Of a stretch of 64,000 bases of DNA, positions 29,687 to 39,060 are shown piece after piece (the first letter of the stretch is position 1; each line of letters begins with the position of its first letter). Source of the stretch: Lolliginicoccus suaedae. GTDB lineage: Bacteria; Actinomycetota; Actinomycetes; Mycobacteriales; Mycobacteriaceae. The stretch is taken from assembly GCF_008312885.1 (NCBI RefSeq), contig NZ_VSSO01000002.1, forward strand, positions 545,846 through 609,845, in the 5' to 3' direction. Made by a program: the position numbers and the translations under genes. The notes under the pieces are model-generated. The model was not told where the DNA came from, ran no database searches, and worked only from the letters and a program-made list of their open reading frames with translations.

Positions 29687-30663
29687 TGGAGGTGCCGGAG
29701 GGCGCCGCCGTCTCCGCGGCCAGGCTCCGCGAAACGCACCACGTGCCGATCTCGGTGCTCGGGGCTCTGCTCGGGCTGCTGCGCGAGGCGGCGCTGGCTG
29801 CCCCTGAACCGGGGATGCTCGCCGCGATCGACGAGGTGTGGCCAGGATTGCTCCATGATGCCGACGATCTGGATCTGGCGGCCTGGGCGGCGTGCGCTAT
29901 CGTCGCCGGGCGCATCGCCGGGCTCGGTGCCGCCGTCGCGGAAGAGGAGCACGAGGCCAGCAGGCTGCCTGGCGCCACGGTCGAGGCATGGGAGTGGCTC
30001 GCCGCGTCGCACCGGGAATCCGGGGCAATCGCTGATCACGCGCGCAGTGTCGCCGAAGCGTTCGCCACGGCGACGGAGCATGTCAGCGAGGGCCTCGTCG
30101 CGCTGTTCAGCACGGTTTCCCGGATCGCTGAGGAGTGGCCTGCCGAGATCATGGGCGAGGACGTCCCCGATGTGATCGGTCGGCTGCTGCACGGTGATCC
30201 CCCCACCTCCGCGGACTGGATGCGGACGCACGTCCTGCTTCGGGGCGCAGGGATGGTGGAGCGACTGGGCGTCGCGCGCCAGCGATTCCAGGAGGCCCGC
30301 GAGCACAGCACCAACACGCTCAGGACGGCACTGCTGGAGTCGCCGGACTCTCTGCCCGGTCCGCTAGCGAACGCCCGCGTGCCCGGTGGCTCTCCGCTTG
30401 CTGGCTCTCCGCCGGATCGCTCTGCAATGGGCGCTGCTACGACGGGCGGGCATGAACCTCTCGACGCGGGGGGCGGCGTCCTAGACCTGCCTGCCCCAGT
30501 TCACGAGCCTGTTGCGGCAGAGCTGTCGACGCCCCAGATCGATGTGCCCGCCGGGGCCGAGCCGACTCCGGAGCCCGCGGACGAGCAGCTAGCCGAGGAT
30601 CCCGGCCCGGCTGGGCTGCTCAGCAGGGCCAGCGAGTTCGGTTCGCGACGGCGCGCCCGGTAG
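29686..30663 (+). CDS. Ala/Pro-rich helical protein, Rv3439c-like
   Basis: A 325-residue protein. Residues 1-200 are predicted mostly helical with many Ala and Glu; residues 225-325 are a low-complexity Pro/Gly/Ala/Glu tail ending in GSRRRAR. No membrane segment or signal peptide is seen. It is coupled to the small protein upstream and corresponds in position to the Ala/Pro-rich Rv3439c. The last 75 bases overlap the 3' end of the opposite-strand hydrolase gene. Function unknown. Confidence 0.7.
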   Translation: MEVPEGAAVSAARLRETHHVPISVLGALLGLLREAALAAPEPGMLAAIDEVWPGLLHDADDLDLAAWAACAIVAGRIAGLGAAVAEEEHEASRLPGATVEAWEWLAASHRESGAIADHARSVAEAFATATEHVSEGLVALFSTVSRIAEEWPAEIMGEDVPDVIGRLLHGDPPTSADWMRTHVLLRGAGMVERLGVARQRFQEAREHSTNTLRTALLESPDSLPGPLANARVPGGSPLAGSPPDRSAMGAATTGGHEPLDAGGGVLDLPAPVHEPVAAELSTPQIDVPAGAEPTPEPADEQLAEDPGPAGLLSRASEFGSRRRAR

Positions 30664-31521
30664 CTCGACCGGCGGCAGCGACAGGATGTCGTCGAACTCG
30701 TCTTCGGGCAGCGTGCGCTGCGCCGGGTCGACGACGAACGTTCCCTTGATCTCGGTGGAGGGGTCGGCGAACGCCGCGTAGTTCTTGTCGCCCTCCACCT
30801 GGTGCAGCAGGAAGCCGGTGAGCAGTGCCCGGCTGATTGCCTGGGTCTTCTTCTCGCTCTTGCCGAGGCCGAACCAGCTGGAGATGCGGTGCCCCTCGAT
30901 GAGTCCAGCGCTGGATGCTCCGACGATGGTGCGGAGGATCCCCTCGCCCTGCCAGTCCGCGGCGAGCGCGCGCGCATTGCTGGTGAGGGACTTCAGCTCG
31001 GCGGCGAGGAAGAGGGCAGGCATCGAGAGCTGCTGCGCTGCCTTTTCCGGGGAGGGGCTGACGGTGGTGGGGAAGAGCGACGCGACCGCTGCCACGGGGT
31101 GGTCCTTGCGGCGTTGCGCGGCGAGCACGGCGGCGCCCGCGCCGAAGCCATGGCCGACGAAGCCGAGCTTGCTGGGCTTGACGCTGATCTGGCCCGGCCC
31201 GAGGCGCACGTCGGTAGCGATGGAGAGGGCGGTATCGAGATCCGCAGCGAGGTTCAGGGCGGACGGCACCACGCCACGTTCCGTGGACGGCGCGACCACC
31301 ACGAAGCCCCACGAGGCGAGGTGCTTGAGCGTTGTGAGGTAGCGCTCCGGGCTGGTCAGCCAGTGGTGCCCGAACGCCACGGCGGGAAGGTTGAATCCTT
31401 CCTCGGGGGCGAGCACCAGGCCAGGCATGCCCGCGATGGCGAGATCGCCGCGCAGCACGCGGTGCGGTCCGCGGCGCGACAGCTGGGCTACGAGCTTCTT
31501 CGGGTTAGTGGCCACGTCCAC
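30589..31521 (-). CDS. Alpha/beta-hydrolase-fold protein, Rv3438-like, nucleophile missing
   Basis: About 310 residues related to dienelactone-hydrolase/PETase-type lipases, with the oxyanion region LPAVAFGHHWLTSPERY. At the nucleophile elbow the sequence is GHGFGA: Gly replaces the expected Ser or Cys, so classical hydrolysis is unlikely. The start is uncertain: GTG at 31521 or 31515 fits best, and the frame is open to 31566; no clear ribosome-binding site is seen. It converges on and overlaps the Rv3439c-like gene and is divergent from glmS. Confidence 0.72.
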   Translation of the reverse strand: MDVATNPKKLVAQLSRRGPHRVLRGDLAIAGMPGLVLAPEEGFNLPAVAFGHHWLTSPERYLTTLKHLASWGFVVVAPSTERGVVPSALNLAADLDTALSIATDVRLGPGQISVKPSKLGFVGHGFGAGAAVLAAQRRKDHPVAAVASLFPTTVSPSPEKAAQQLSMPALFLAAELKSLTSNARALAADWQGEGILRTIVGASSAGLIEGHRISSWFGLGKSEKKTQAISRALLTGFLLHQVEGDKNYAAFADPSTEIKGTFVVDPAQRTLPEDEFDDILSLPPVELPGAPSRTELAGPAEQPSRAGILG

Positions 31522-31677
31522 GACGTTAGCGGATGGGCGCGCTGTCGTCGCGCAATCGGATGCCAAACCGCCCGAGCGTGCCCGCTCAGTGCGCGTGTGG
31601 TGCGGGTCATAGGCTTTTTCCTGCGGAAACGCCGGAGGTGCGGAAGTCGCGGTGATTCATCAGTAGGCTGTGGACCT

Positions 31678-33540
31678 ATGTGTGGGATTGTCGGGTATGT
31701 CGGTCACCGGCAGGCGCTGGACGTTGTCGTCGAGGCGCTTCGCCGAATGGAGTACCGCGGATATGATTCGTCGGGCGTCGCTGTCCTGGATGGCAGCGGG
31801 GGGCTGGCGATCGAGAAGCGAGCGGGTCGGCTCGCCAATCTCGAGGCGGCCCTCGACGAGGATGGGCGCGATTCCTTCAAGGGCACCGCAGGCATGGGGC
31901 ACACCCGTTGGGCGACGCACGGCCGTCCCACGGATCGCAATGCCCATCCGCATCGGGATGTGGAGCAGCGCATCGCCGTCGTCCACAACGGCATCATCGA
32001 GAACTTCGGGCCGTTGCGCGCCGAGCTCGAGGACGCTGGCGTGGACCTGCTCAGCGATACCGACACCGAGGTCACGGTGCATCTCGTCGCCCGCGCCTAC
32101 GCGGAGGGTGACACGGCTGGCGATTTCGAGGCGAGCGCGCTGAAGGTGCTGCGCCGCCTCGAGGGCGCTTTCACGCTGCTGTTCACCCACGCGGACCATC
32201 CCGGCACGATCATCGCGGCCCGCCGCTCCACGCCGCTCGTGGTGGGCGTGGGCACCGACGAGATGTTCCTCGGCTCGGACGTCGCAGCCTTCATCGAGCA
32301 CACGCGCGAGGCGATCGAGCTCGGGCAGGACAACGTCGTCATCATCACCGCGGACGACTACCGCATCCTCGACTTCGATGGCGAGCCCGTGGAGGGACGC
32401 CCGTTCCACATCGACTGGGACCTCGAGGCCGCCGAGAAGGGCGGGCATGACTTCTTCATGCTCAAGGAGATCGAGGAGCAGCCGCTCGCGGTCGCCGACA
32501 CCCTGCGCGGCCACTTCACCAACGGCCGGATCGTGCTCGATGAGCAGCGCCTGACCGATCAGGATCTCCGCGATATCGACAAGGTCTTCGTGGTGGCGTG
32601 CGGTTCCGCCTACCATTCGGGCCTGGTCGCCAAGTATGCGATCGAGCATTGGGCGCGCCTGCCAGTGGAGGTGGAGCTCGCGAGCGAGTTCCGCTACCGC
32701 GATCCGGTCCTTGACCGCTCCACGCTCGTGGTGGCGATCTCGCAGTCCGGCGAGACAGCGGACACGCTCGAAGCGGTGCGCCACGCGCGCGAGCAGAAGG
32801 CACGCGTCCTCGCTGTCTGCAATACCAATGGCTCGCAGATCCCGCGGGAATCCGACGCGGTCCTCTACACCCGGGCAGGACCGGAGATCGGTGTCGCGTC
32901 GACGAAGGCGTTCCTCGCGCAGGTCGCGGCGAACTACCTCGTTGGCCTCGCCCTGGCGCAGGCGCGCGGCACCAAGTATCCCGATGAGGTGGCGCGCGAG
33001 TTCGCCGAGCTCGCCGCGATGCCGGAGCTCATCGAGAAGCTGATCGGCCGCGCCGAGTCGGTGCGCGAGCTCGCCCGGGACATGGCCAGCAAGTCCACGA
33101 TCCTGTTCCTGGGCCGTCATGTGGGCTACCCGGTGGCGCTCGAGGGCGCGCTGAAGCTCAAGGAGCTGGCGTATATCCATGCCGAGGGCTTCGCGGCGGG
33201 CGAGCTCAAGCATGGCCCGATCGCGCTGATCGAGGACGAGCTGCCCGTGATCGTGGTGATGCCTTCGCCGAAGGGCCGCGCGGTGCTGCACTCGAAGATG
33301 CTGTCGAACATCCGGGAGATCCAGGCCCGTGGCGCGCGGACCATTGTCATCGCGGAGGAGGGCGACGAGACGGTCAAGCCGTTCGCGGATCACCTCATCG
33401 AGATCCCGGCCTCCCCGACGCTGCTGCAGCCACTGCTATCGACGGTGCCGCTGCAGATCTTCGCCGCCCAGGTGGCGCAGACCCGTGGCTACGACGTGGA
33501 CAAGCCCCGCAACCTCGCCAAGTCCGTCACGGTGGAGTAG
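31678..33540 (+). CDS. glmS: Glutamine-fructose-6-phosphate aminotransferase
   Basis: GlmS makes glucosamine-6-phosphate from fructose-6-phosphate and glutamine, the first step to UDP-GlcNAc. The 620-residue product starts MCGIVGYVGHRQALD; the Cys after Met is the glutaminase nucleophile. Two SIS domains follow, with AISQSGETADTLEA. The C-terminus PRNLAKSVTVE is nearly invariant. The frame is open far upstream, but the ATG at 31678 is fixed by the need for Cys at position 2. nnr follows after 6 bases. Confidence 0.98.
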   Translation: MCGIVGYVGHRQALDVVVEALRRMEYRGYDSSGVAVLDGSGGLAIEKRAGRLANLEAALDEDGRDSFKGTAGMGHTRWATHGRPTDRNAHPHRDVEQRIAVVHNGIIENFGPLRAELEDAGVDLLSDTDTEVTVHLVARAYAEGDTAGDFEASALKVLRRLEGAFTLLFTHADHPGTIIAARRSTPLVVGVGTDEMFLGSDVAAFIEHTREAIELGQDNVVIITADDYRILDFDGEPVEGRPFHIDWDLEAAEKGGHDFFMLKEIEEQPLAVADTLRGHFTNGRIVLDEQRLTDQDLRDIDKVFVVACGSAYHSGLVAKYAIEHWARLPVEVELASEFRYRDPVLDRSTLVVAISQSGETADTLEAVRHAREQKARVLAVCNTNGSQIPRESDAVLYTRAGPEIGVASTKAFLAQVAANYLVGLALAQARGTKYPDEVAREFAELAAMPELIEKLIGRAESVRELARDMASKSTILFLGRHVGYPVALEGALKLKELAYIHAEGFAAGELKHGPIALIEDELPVIVVMPSPKGRAVLHSKMLSNIREIQARGARTIVIAEEGDETVKPFADHLIEIPASPTLLQPLLSTVPLQIFAAQVAQTRGYDVDKPRNLAKSVTVE

Positions 33541-33546
33541 CTACTC

Positions 33547-34992
33547 GTGCCGCTCGGTTACTTCACGGTCGCCGAGATCCGCGATGCGGAGTCGGCGTTG
33601 TTCGCGCGCGTCGCGGACGGTGTCCCCATGCGCCGGGCCGCGTGGGGGCTCGCCGCCATCGTCGCGCGCGAGCTGCGTGCACGCACTGGTGCGGTTGCCG
33701 GTCGGCGGGTTGGCCTGCTCGTGGGCAGTGGCGACAATGGCGGGGATGCCTTGTGGGCCGGGGCTTTCCTGCGCAGGCGCGGAGTCGCCGTGGATGCGGT
33801 GCTGCTCTCGCCGGATCGTGCGCACCCGGCAGGCCTCGCAGCGCTGCGCGCGGCAGGCGGCCGGATAGTGCCCGCGCTGGGTCAGGCTGATCTCGTCCTC
33901 GACGGCATCGTTGGCATCAGCGGGCGCGGACCGCTGCGCCCGGCCGCGGCCGAGCATGTGGCTGGCATCCGGTCACCGATCATTGCCGTCGACCTGCCCA
34001 GCGGCGTGGACGCCGACAGCGGTGCGGTGCAGGGGCCTGCCGTCCGGGCAGCGCTGACAGTGACGTTCGGCGCGCGCAAGCCGGGCCATGCCCTCGCGGG
34101 GGAGTGGTGCGGCGGCATCGAGGTCGTCGATATCGGGCTGGAGCTGCCCCCGCCGTCGCTGGCCGAGCTCACCGATACCGAGGTGGGTGCCCGCTGGCCG
34201 GTGCCGGGCCCGCGCGATCACAAGTACACCCTCGGTGTCACCGGAGTGGTTGCCGGATCGGCCCGATACCGGGGGGCTGCGGTCCTCGCCGCGGGTGGAG
34301 CGATCAGCAGCAAGTCCGGCATGGTCCGCTGCTTCGGCGGGGCCGCGGCGACCGTGGTGGAGCGCTACCCGGAAGCGATCGTGGCCGATGACCTGCCCGA
34401 TCCGGCCGCGGGGAGCTTGCCGCGGATCGATGGCTGGGTGATCGGCCCCGGGATGGGCACTAGCGAGCAGGCCCGGGCCGCATTGGTGGCCGTGCTGCAA
34501 CGCGATGCGCCCACCGTCGTCGATGCTGATGGCCTGACGCTGCTCGCCGCGGATTCCAGCCAGTTGCGTGACCGCTCGGCCCCCATCGTGATGACGCCCC
34601 ATGATGGCGAGATCGCGCGGCTTCTCGGGGAGCCGGTGGGCGATGACCGCATCGCTGCGGCGACCGAGGCCTCACGTCGCTACGATGCCACGGTCCTGCT
34701 CAAGGGCCATGCCACGATTATTGCCTCGCCAGGATCGGCGCCGCTGGTGGTGCGCGCGCGCTCCTCCTGGGCAGCCACGCCCGGCACGGGGGACATCCTC
34801 GCCGGAATGGTGGGCGCGCTGCTCTCGGCCCGCGTGCCACCGCACGAGGCCGCGGCGATGGCTGCGCATGCTCACGCCCGTGCTGCGCGCATCGCGGCAG
34901 GTGGTGGGCCTGCGGAGGGCGGTCCGATCTCGGCGAGCCAGTTGCTCGCCGCGGTGCCGGCCGCGATCCGTGCCCTGCGCTCGGACCAGTGA
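33547..34992 (+). CDS. nnr: Bifunctional NAD(P)HX epimerase/dehydratase
   Basis: Repairs hydrated NAD(P)H. Residues 1-210 are the epimerase (YjeF N-terminal) domain with VGSGDNGGDAL and the catalytic-region VDLPSGVDADSG. Residues 220-480 are the ADP/ATP-dependent dehydratase with VIGPGMGT, TPHDGEIARL and ATPGTGDILAG. The start is GTG at 33547. Position between glmS and alr corresponds to Rv3433c. Confidence 0.95.
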   Translation: MPLGYFTVAEIRDAESALFARVADGVPMRRAAWGLAAIVARELRARTGAVAGRRVGLLVGSGDNGGDALWAGAFLRRRGVAVDAVLLSPDRAHPAGLAALRAAGGRIVPALGQADLVLDGIVGISGRGPLRPAAAEHVAGIRSPIIAVDLPSGVDADSGAVQGPAVRAALTVTFGARKPGHALAGEWCGGIEVVDIGLELPPPSLAELTDTEVGARWPVPGPRDHKYTLGVTGVVAGSARYRGAAVLAAGGAISSKSGMVRCFGGAAATVVERYPEAIVADDLPDPAAGSLPRIDGWVIGPGMGTSEQARAALVAVLQRDAPTVVDADGLTLLAADSSQLRDRSAPIVMTPHDGEIARLLGEPVGDDRIAAATEASRRYDATVLLKGHATIIASPGSAPLVVRARSSWAATPGTGDILAGMVGALLSARVPPHEAAAMAAHAHARAARIAAGGGPAEGGPISASQLLAAVPAAIRALRSDQ

Positions 34993-35042
34993 CGCGAGCG
35001 GCAGCCGTCCTGCCTTGGTGAGCGGCACGATAGGCGGGAGCG

Positions 35043-36233
35043 GTGACCAGCACGGCGCGAAGTGGCAGGATCATAGCCGTGAGCAATCCACAGTTCGAAG
35101 CCGCGGTCGACCTCGGCGCGATCGCGCACAATGCCCGGATCCTGCGTGACTGTGCCGGTCCGGCCGATGTGATGGTCGTGGTCAAGGCTGATGGCTATGG
35201 GCACGGCGCGGTACCGGTAGCGCGGGCCGCGCTCGCCGCGGGCGCCACCGAGCTGGGCGTGGCCACGGTCGGGGAGGCGGTGGAGCTGCGTGAGGCGGGG
35301 ATCAGCGCGCCGATCCACTGCTGGCTGCACGCGCCGGACGCGGACTTCGCGCCTGCTCTGGCGCGCGGCATCACGATTGGCGTCTCCTCGTCGCGGCACC
35401 TTGCTGGAGTCCTTGCCGCTGCGGAGGCCGCGGGCACGCAGGCCAGGGTGGCGGTGAAGGTCGACTCGGGCCTCAACCGCAATGGCGTGTCGCCCGGCGA
35501 GTGGCCGGCGCTGCGCGACTTGCTGGCCAAGGCCGTCGTGGACGAGAGCGTGGCGGTGCAATCGTTCTTCACGCATCTCGCCCACGCCGATGAGCTTGAT
35601 CACCCCGTGATCGACATGCAGGTCGCCCGCTTCCGAACGATGGTGGCCGATGCCCGGGCGAGCGGCATCGATCCGGGACGCCTGCATGTCGCGAACTCTG
35701 CCGCCACGTTGACCCGTCCCGATCTGCGATTCGACATGGTGCGCCCGGGGATCGCCCTGTATGGATTGTCCCCGGTGCCCGGGCGTGGCCAGATGGGGCT
35801 GCGGCCCGCGATGACTGTCACGGCGCGGATCGCGCTGGTCAAGGACGTCGCGGCGGGCGAGGGGGTGTCCTACGGCCATGTGTGGACGGCGCCGGGCGAT
35901 ACGACCGTGGCGCTGATCCCGGCCGGCTATGCCGATGGCATTCCCCGCAACCTGACGGGTCGCTTCGAGGTGCTCGTGGGCGGGCGGCGCCGTCCGGCGG
36001 TGGGGCGGGTCTGCATGGATCAGTTCGTGGTCGATCTCGGGAACGGGGAGACCTCGGTGGCGGAGGGGGACGAGGTCGTGCTGTTCGGCACGGGCGAGGA
36101 CGGCGCGCCGATCGCGCAGGACTGGGCCGATGCGCTCGGAACGATTCATTATGAAGTGGTGACGGGAATCAAGGGGCGGGTGGCGCGCACGTATCGCGAC
36201 CCGGAAGGCGTGGGCACCCATGGCAGCGACTGA
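35043..36233 (+). CDS. alr: Alanine racemase
   Basis: PLP enzyme making D-alanine for peptidoglycan. The PLP Lys is K48 in [12 protein letters not shown]; the catalytic Tyr is in GVSYGHVW. The conserved HVANSAAT and [12 protein letters not shown] are present. The start is GTG at 35043 after GGCGGGAG; another GTG at 35079 would trim 12 weakly conserved residues. It overlaps the next gene by 14 bases. Confidence 0.96.
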   Translation: MTSTARSGRIIAVSNPQFEAAVDLGAIAHNARILRDCAGPADVMVVVKADGYGHGAVPVARAALAAGATELGVATVGEAVELREAGISAPIHCWLHAPDADFAPALARGITIGVSSSRHLAGVLAAAEAAGTQARVAVKVDSGLNRNGVSPGEWPALRDLLAKAVVDESVAVQSFFTHLAHADELDHPVIDMQVARFRTMVADARASGIDPGRLHVANSAATLTRPDLRFDMVRPGIALYGLSPVPGRGQMGLRPAMTVTARIALVKDVAAGEGVSYGHVWTAPGDTTVALIPAGYADGIPRNLTGRFEVLVGGRRRPAVGRVCMDQFVVDLGNGETSVAEGDEVVLFGTGEDGAPIAQDWADALGTIHYEVVTGIKGRVARTYRDPEGVGTHGSD

Positions 36234-37404
36234 GCGGCAAGAGACTCCAGCGGAGGGGCGGGCACGCCGGCGGCTGCCCAACGGATCGCGGCGGCGCGCG
36301 GCGGTGTCCTCTCGTCCCGTGCGTGGCGTGGAGGATCCAGTGGCGGCGACGAGCGCGCCGGCGAGCGCGGCGCGGCGCTCGTTCGAGCATGATTTCCGGC
36401 TGATGCAGACCGACCGGGCGAGCTTCGTCGTCACCGACGATCAGTTGCTGCTCAACGTGCGCGAGGTCGGCCCGGCCGATGCCCCGTTGACGGTGGTGTT
36501 CGCTCATGGGTTCTGCCTGCACATGGGTGCCTGGCACTTCCAGCGGGTGGATCTCGAGCGGATGTTCGGGCCGAGGGTGCGCATGGTCTTCTACGATCAG
36601 CGTGGCCACGGCCAGTCCGGCATGCCGTCCTCGGAGTCGTCGACCATCCCGCAGCTCGGGCGCGACCTCGCGGCGGTGCTGCGCGCCAAGGCTCCCGAGG
36701 GTCCGGTGGTGCTCGTGGGCCATTCGATGGGCGGCATGACGGTGCTTGCGTTCGCGCGGCAGTTCCCCGAGATCGTCCGCGAGCGTGTCGTCGGGGTGGG
36801 GCTCGTGGCGACAGCGGCGAGCGGGCTCTCGGAGGCCGGTGTCGCGCGGATGCTCGACACTCCCGCGGTCAAGGCTGCCCAGCTCGCGGTCAAGGCAGCG
36901 CCAGCGATGATCCAGCAGAGCCGCGATGCCATCCGTCCGTTGCTGTCACCGATCCTGAAGGTGACTTCGTACGGCGATCGGCGGGTTCCCCCCGAGGTGG
37001 CGCGGTTCTCCGAGCAGATGACCAATGAGACGAACCTGCTCACGATGGTGAATTTCCTCGTGGCGCTGGAGAAGCATGACGAGTCGCTCGCGCTGCCGAT
37101 CCTCAAGCCCGTCCCGGCCGCGGTGGTGTGTGGCGATGGCGATATGGTGACGCCGTTCCGCAACTCGGTGGCGATCGCGGAGGCATTGCCGCATGCCGAG
37201 CTGCTCCGCGTGCCGAAGGCAGGCCACATGGTGGAGATGGAGCGGCCCCAGGTGGTCAGCGAGGCCCTGGAGCGCCTGATCCACCGGTCCCTCGAGCATG
37301 CCCGATCCGAAAGGTCCCTTGCCGGTGTATTCAGAGCAGTTGCCGACCGTTCAGGACACCGAGGCGTTTGGTCAGCGGTTGGCGGCTGGGCTCGCCGCCG
37401 GTGA
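36220..37404 (+). CDS. Alpha/beta hydrolase
   Basis: A 394-residue hydrolase, substrate unknown. It has an Arg/Ala-rich N-terminus of about 75 residues, oxyanion region [10 protein letters not shown], nucleophile elbow GHSMGG, acid in GDGDMVTP and His in AGHMVEME. The fold ends near residue 360. The last 35 residues, within the overlap with tsaE, are Arg/Gly-rich and not family-like. It sits in the alr-tsaE-tsaB operon, as in related genera. Confidence 0.9.
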   Translation: MAATERQETPAEGRARRRLPNGSRRRAAVSSRPVRGVEDPVAATSAPASAARRSFEHDFRLMQTDRASFVVTDDQLLLNVREVGPADAPLTVVFAHGFCLHMGAWHFQRVDLERMFGPRVRMVFYDQRGHGQSGMPSSESSTIPQLGRDLAAVLRAKAPEGPVVLVGHSMGGMTVLAFARQFPEIVRERVVGVGLVATAASGLSEAGVARMLDTPAVKAAQLAVKAAPAMIQQSRDAIRPLLSPILKVTSYGDRRVPPEVARFSEQMTNETNLLTMVNFLVALEKHDESLALPILKPVPAAVVCGDGDMVTPFRNSVAIAEALPHAELLRVPKAGHMVEMERPQVVSEALERLIHRSLEHARSERSLAGVFRAVADRSGHRGVWSAVGGWARRR

Positions 37405-37810
37405 CGTGGTGCTCCTCGGGGGCCCCCTCGGAGCTGGCAAGACCGCGCTGGCCCGGGGGATCGCCGCGGGGCTGGGCGTTCAGGGCAGGGTGAGCTCGCC
37501 GACGTTCATCATCGCCCGCGAGCACCGGGCGGGCGCGAGCCGGCCTGGTGGCCTGCCGCCGGTAGCGATGGTGCATGCCGACCTGTACCGGCTGCTGGGC
37601 GATGCCGAGCGTGCCCACGACGCGCACCTCGCGCTCGATGAGCTCGATGCGCTGGATCTCGATACCGAGCTCGAGGACGCGGTGCTCGTGGTCGAGTGGG
37701 GCGAAGGGCTCGTCGAGCGGCTCGTTGACCGCTACCTGTGGGTGCAGCTCGACCGCGACAGGGAGGACGAGGCACGGGTGGCCCGCTGGGAATGGGTGGA
37801 CGCCGCCTGA
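37298..37810 (+). CDS. tsaE: tRNA t6A synthesis ATPase TsaE
   Basis: TsaE powers the TsaBD complex for N6-threonylcarbamoyladenosine at tRNA position 37. The 170-residue product has the P-loop GGPLGAGKT (41-49), the SSPTFIIAREH segment and VVEWGEGL. The ATG at 37298 or a GTG at 37325 may start it; in both cases it overlaps the hydrolase by 80-107 bases in another frame. Confidence 0.93.
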   Translation: MPDPKGPLPVYSEQLPTVQDTEAFGQRLAAGLAAGDVVLLGGPLGAGKTALARGIAAGLGVQGRVSSPTFIIAREHRAGASRPGGLPPVAMVHADLYRLLGDAERAHDAHLALDELDALDLDTELEDAVLVVEWGEGLVERLVDRYLWVQLDRDREDEARVARWEWVDAA

Positions 37811-37877
37811 CCGCTGGGTGCTCGTTGGAGGATCGGCGGGTCGGCAATGCCCGGCTGTGTCGGTATCCTCAATAATC

Positions 37878-38582
37878 GTGCTTGTTCTCGCCGTTGATAC
37901 CTCCACGCCCGCTGTCACCGCGGGAGTCGTGCAGCTCGACCCGCAGCGATCGGGGCCGGTCGAGCTCGCGCGCCGCGTGACGGTCAATGCGCGGGCGCAC
38001 GCCGAGGTGCTGACCCCGAGCATCGTGGAATGCCTGGAATCAGCGGGCCTCGGCTTCGCCGACCTCGACGCCGTGGTGGTGGGGACCGGTCCCGGTCCCT
38101 TCACAGGACTTCGGGTCGGCATGGTCACCGGGGCCTCGCTGGCCGATGCTCTCGGCATTCCCGCGCATGGCGTGTGCAGCCTCGATGCGATCGCGGAGCA
38201 GTGCCAGATGGACGCCATTGCTGCGCGGATCCAGCCAGGGGCGCAGGAGCTGCTGGTGGTCACCGATGCGCGCCGCCGCGAGATCTATTGGGCCCGCTAC
38301 CGCGCGAGCGAGCGCATCGCTGGCCCGGCCGTGAGCAAGCCTGCGGACGTGCTGCTCGACGGCGCTACCGGCGTCGCTGGCTCAGCGTCGCACACGGCAT
38401 TGTTCGAGGCTCCTGATCTCGGGGTCGCGAGCCCCACGCCGATCGGGCTGGTCGCTGCCTCGGCCTCGTTGCGGGAGGGGACGGCACCAGGCCCCCTCGT
38501 GCCGCTGTACCTGCGCCGGCCGGACGCCACCGAGCCGAGCGCGATGAAGAACCCGCCGGGGACGTGGCGCTATGGTGCCTGA
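37878..38582 (+). CDS. tsaB: tRNA t6A synthesis protein TsaB
   Basis: TsaB is the catalytically inactive ASKHA partner of TsaD. The 234-residue product starts with GTG at 37878 (MLVLAVDTSTPAVTAGVV) and has the diagnostic VVGTGPGPFTGLRVG. The open frame reaches back to 37575 inside tsaE, but that part is out-of-frame noise. It overlaps rimI by 11 bases. Confidence 0.94.
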   Translation: MLVLAVDTSTPAVTAGVVQLDPQRSGPVELARRVTVNARAHAEVLTPSIVECLESAGLGFADLDAVVVGTGPGPFTGLRVGMVTGASLADALGIPAHGVCSLDAIAEQCQMDAIAARIQPGAQELLVVTDARRREIYWARYRASERIAGPAVSKPADVLLDGATGVAGSASHTALFEAPDLGVASPTPIGLVAASASLREGTAPGPLVPLYLRRPDATEPSAMKNPPGTWRYGA

Positions 38583-39060
38583 GCCCGCGTCCGGCGCCGT
38601 CGCGCTCCGGCCGCTCGCTGCTGCTGACGCACCGGCGTGCGCGCGGCTGGAGAAGCTGCTGTTCGCCTACGACAATCCGTGGCCAGCCTGGGCGTTCGCG
38701 CAGGAGCTGCGGGACCGCAGCAATCACTACGTCGCGGCCGATCTCGGCGGCGAGCTCGTGGGATACGCGGGGATCGCGCTGCTCGGCGCGAGCCGGGACC
38801 CGGAGAACGAGGTCCATACGATCGGGGTGGCTCCGGAGCACCAGGGCAAGGGCATCGGTCGGTTGCTGCTCGCGGACCTCCTCGCTGTGGCGGACGTGCA
38901 TGGCGGCCCGGTGTTCCTGGATGTTCGCACCGACAATGCCGCGGCGCAGGGCCTGTACCGCAGCGTGGGGTTCGAGGTGATCGGCCTGCGTAAGCGCTAC
39001 TACCAGCCGAGTGGTGCCGATGCTTTCGTGATGAAGCGGGAAGGTGGCGATCATGCCTGA
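38572..39060 (+). CDS. rimI: Ribosomal-protein-alanine N-acetyltransferase
   Basis: GNAT acetyltransferase of 162 residues. The acetyl-CoA loop is [12 protein letters not shown], followed by [20 protein letters not shown], the RimI signature. It lies between tsaB and tsaD, as in most actinobacteria. Substrate S18 is inferred from the family. Confidence 0.92.
   Translation: MVPEPASGAVALRPLAAADAPACARLEKLLFAYDNPWPAWAFAQELRDRSNHYVAADLGGELVGYAGIALLGASRDPENEVHTIGVAPEHQGKGIGRLLLADLLAVADVHGGPVFLDVRTDNAAAQGLYRSVGFEVIGLRKRYYQPSGADAFVMKREGGDHA

Noticed and set aside
27877-30306. An 809-residue minus-strand frame over glmM and the helical pair
   Set aside because: Low-complexity shadow of real forward genes, with no ribosome-binding site and no recognisable domain.
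30802-31677. A long in-frame extension before glmS
   Set aside because: It is antisense to the hydrolase-fold gene, and GlmS needs Cys directly after the initiator Met, fixing the start at 31678.
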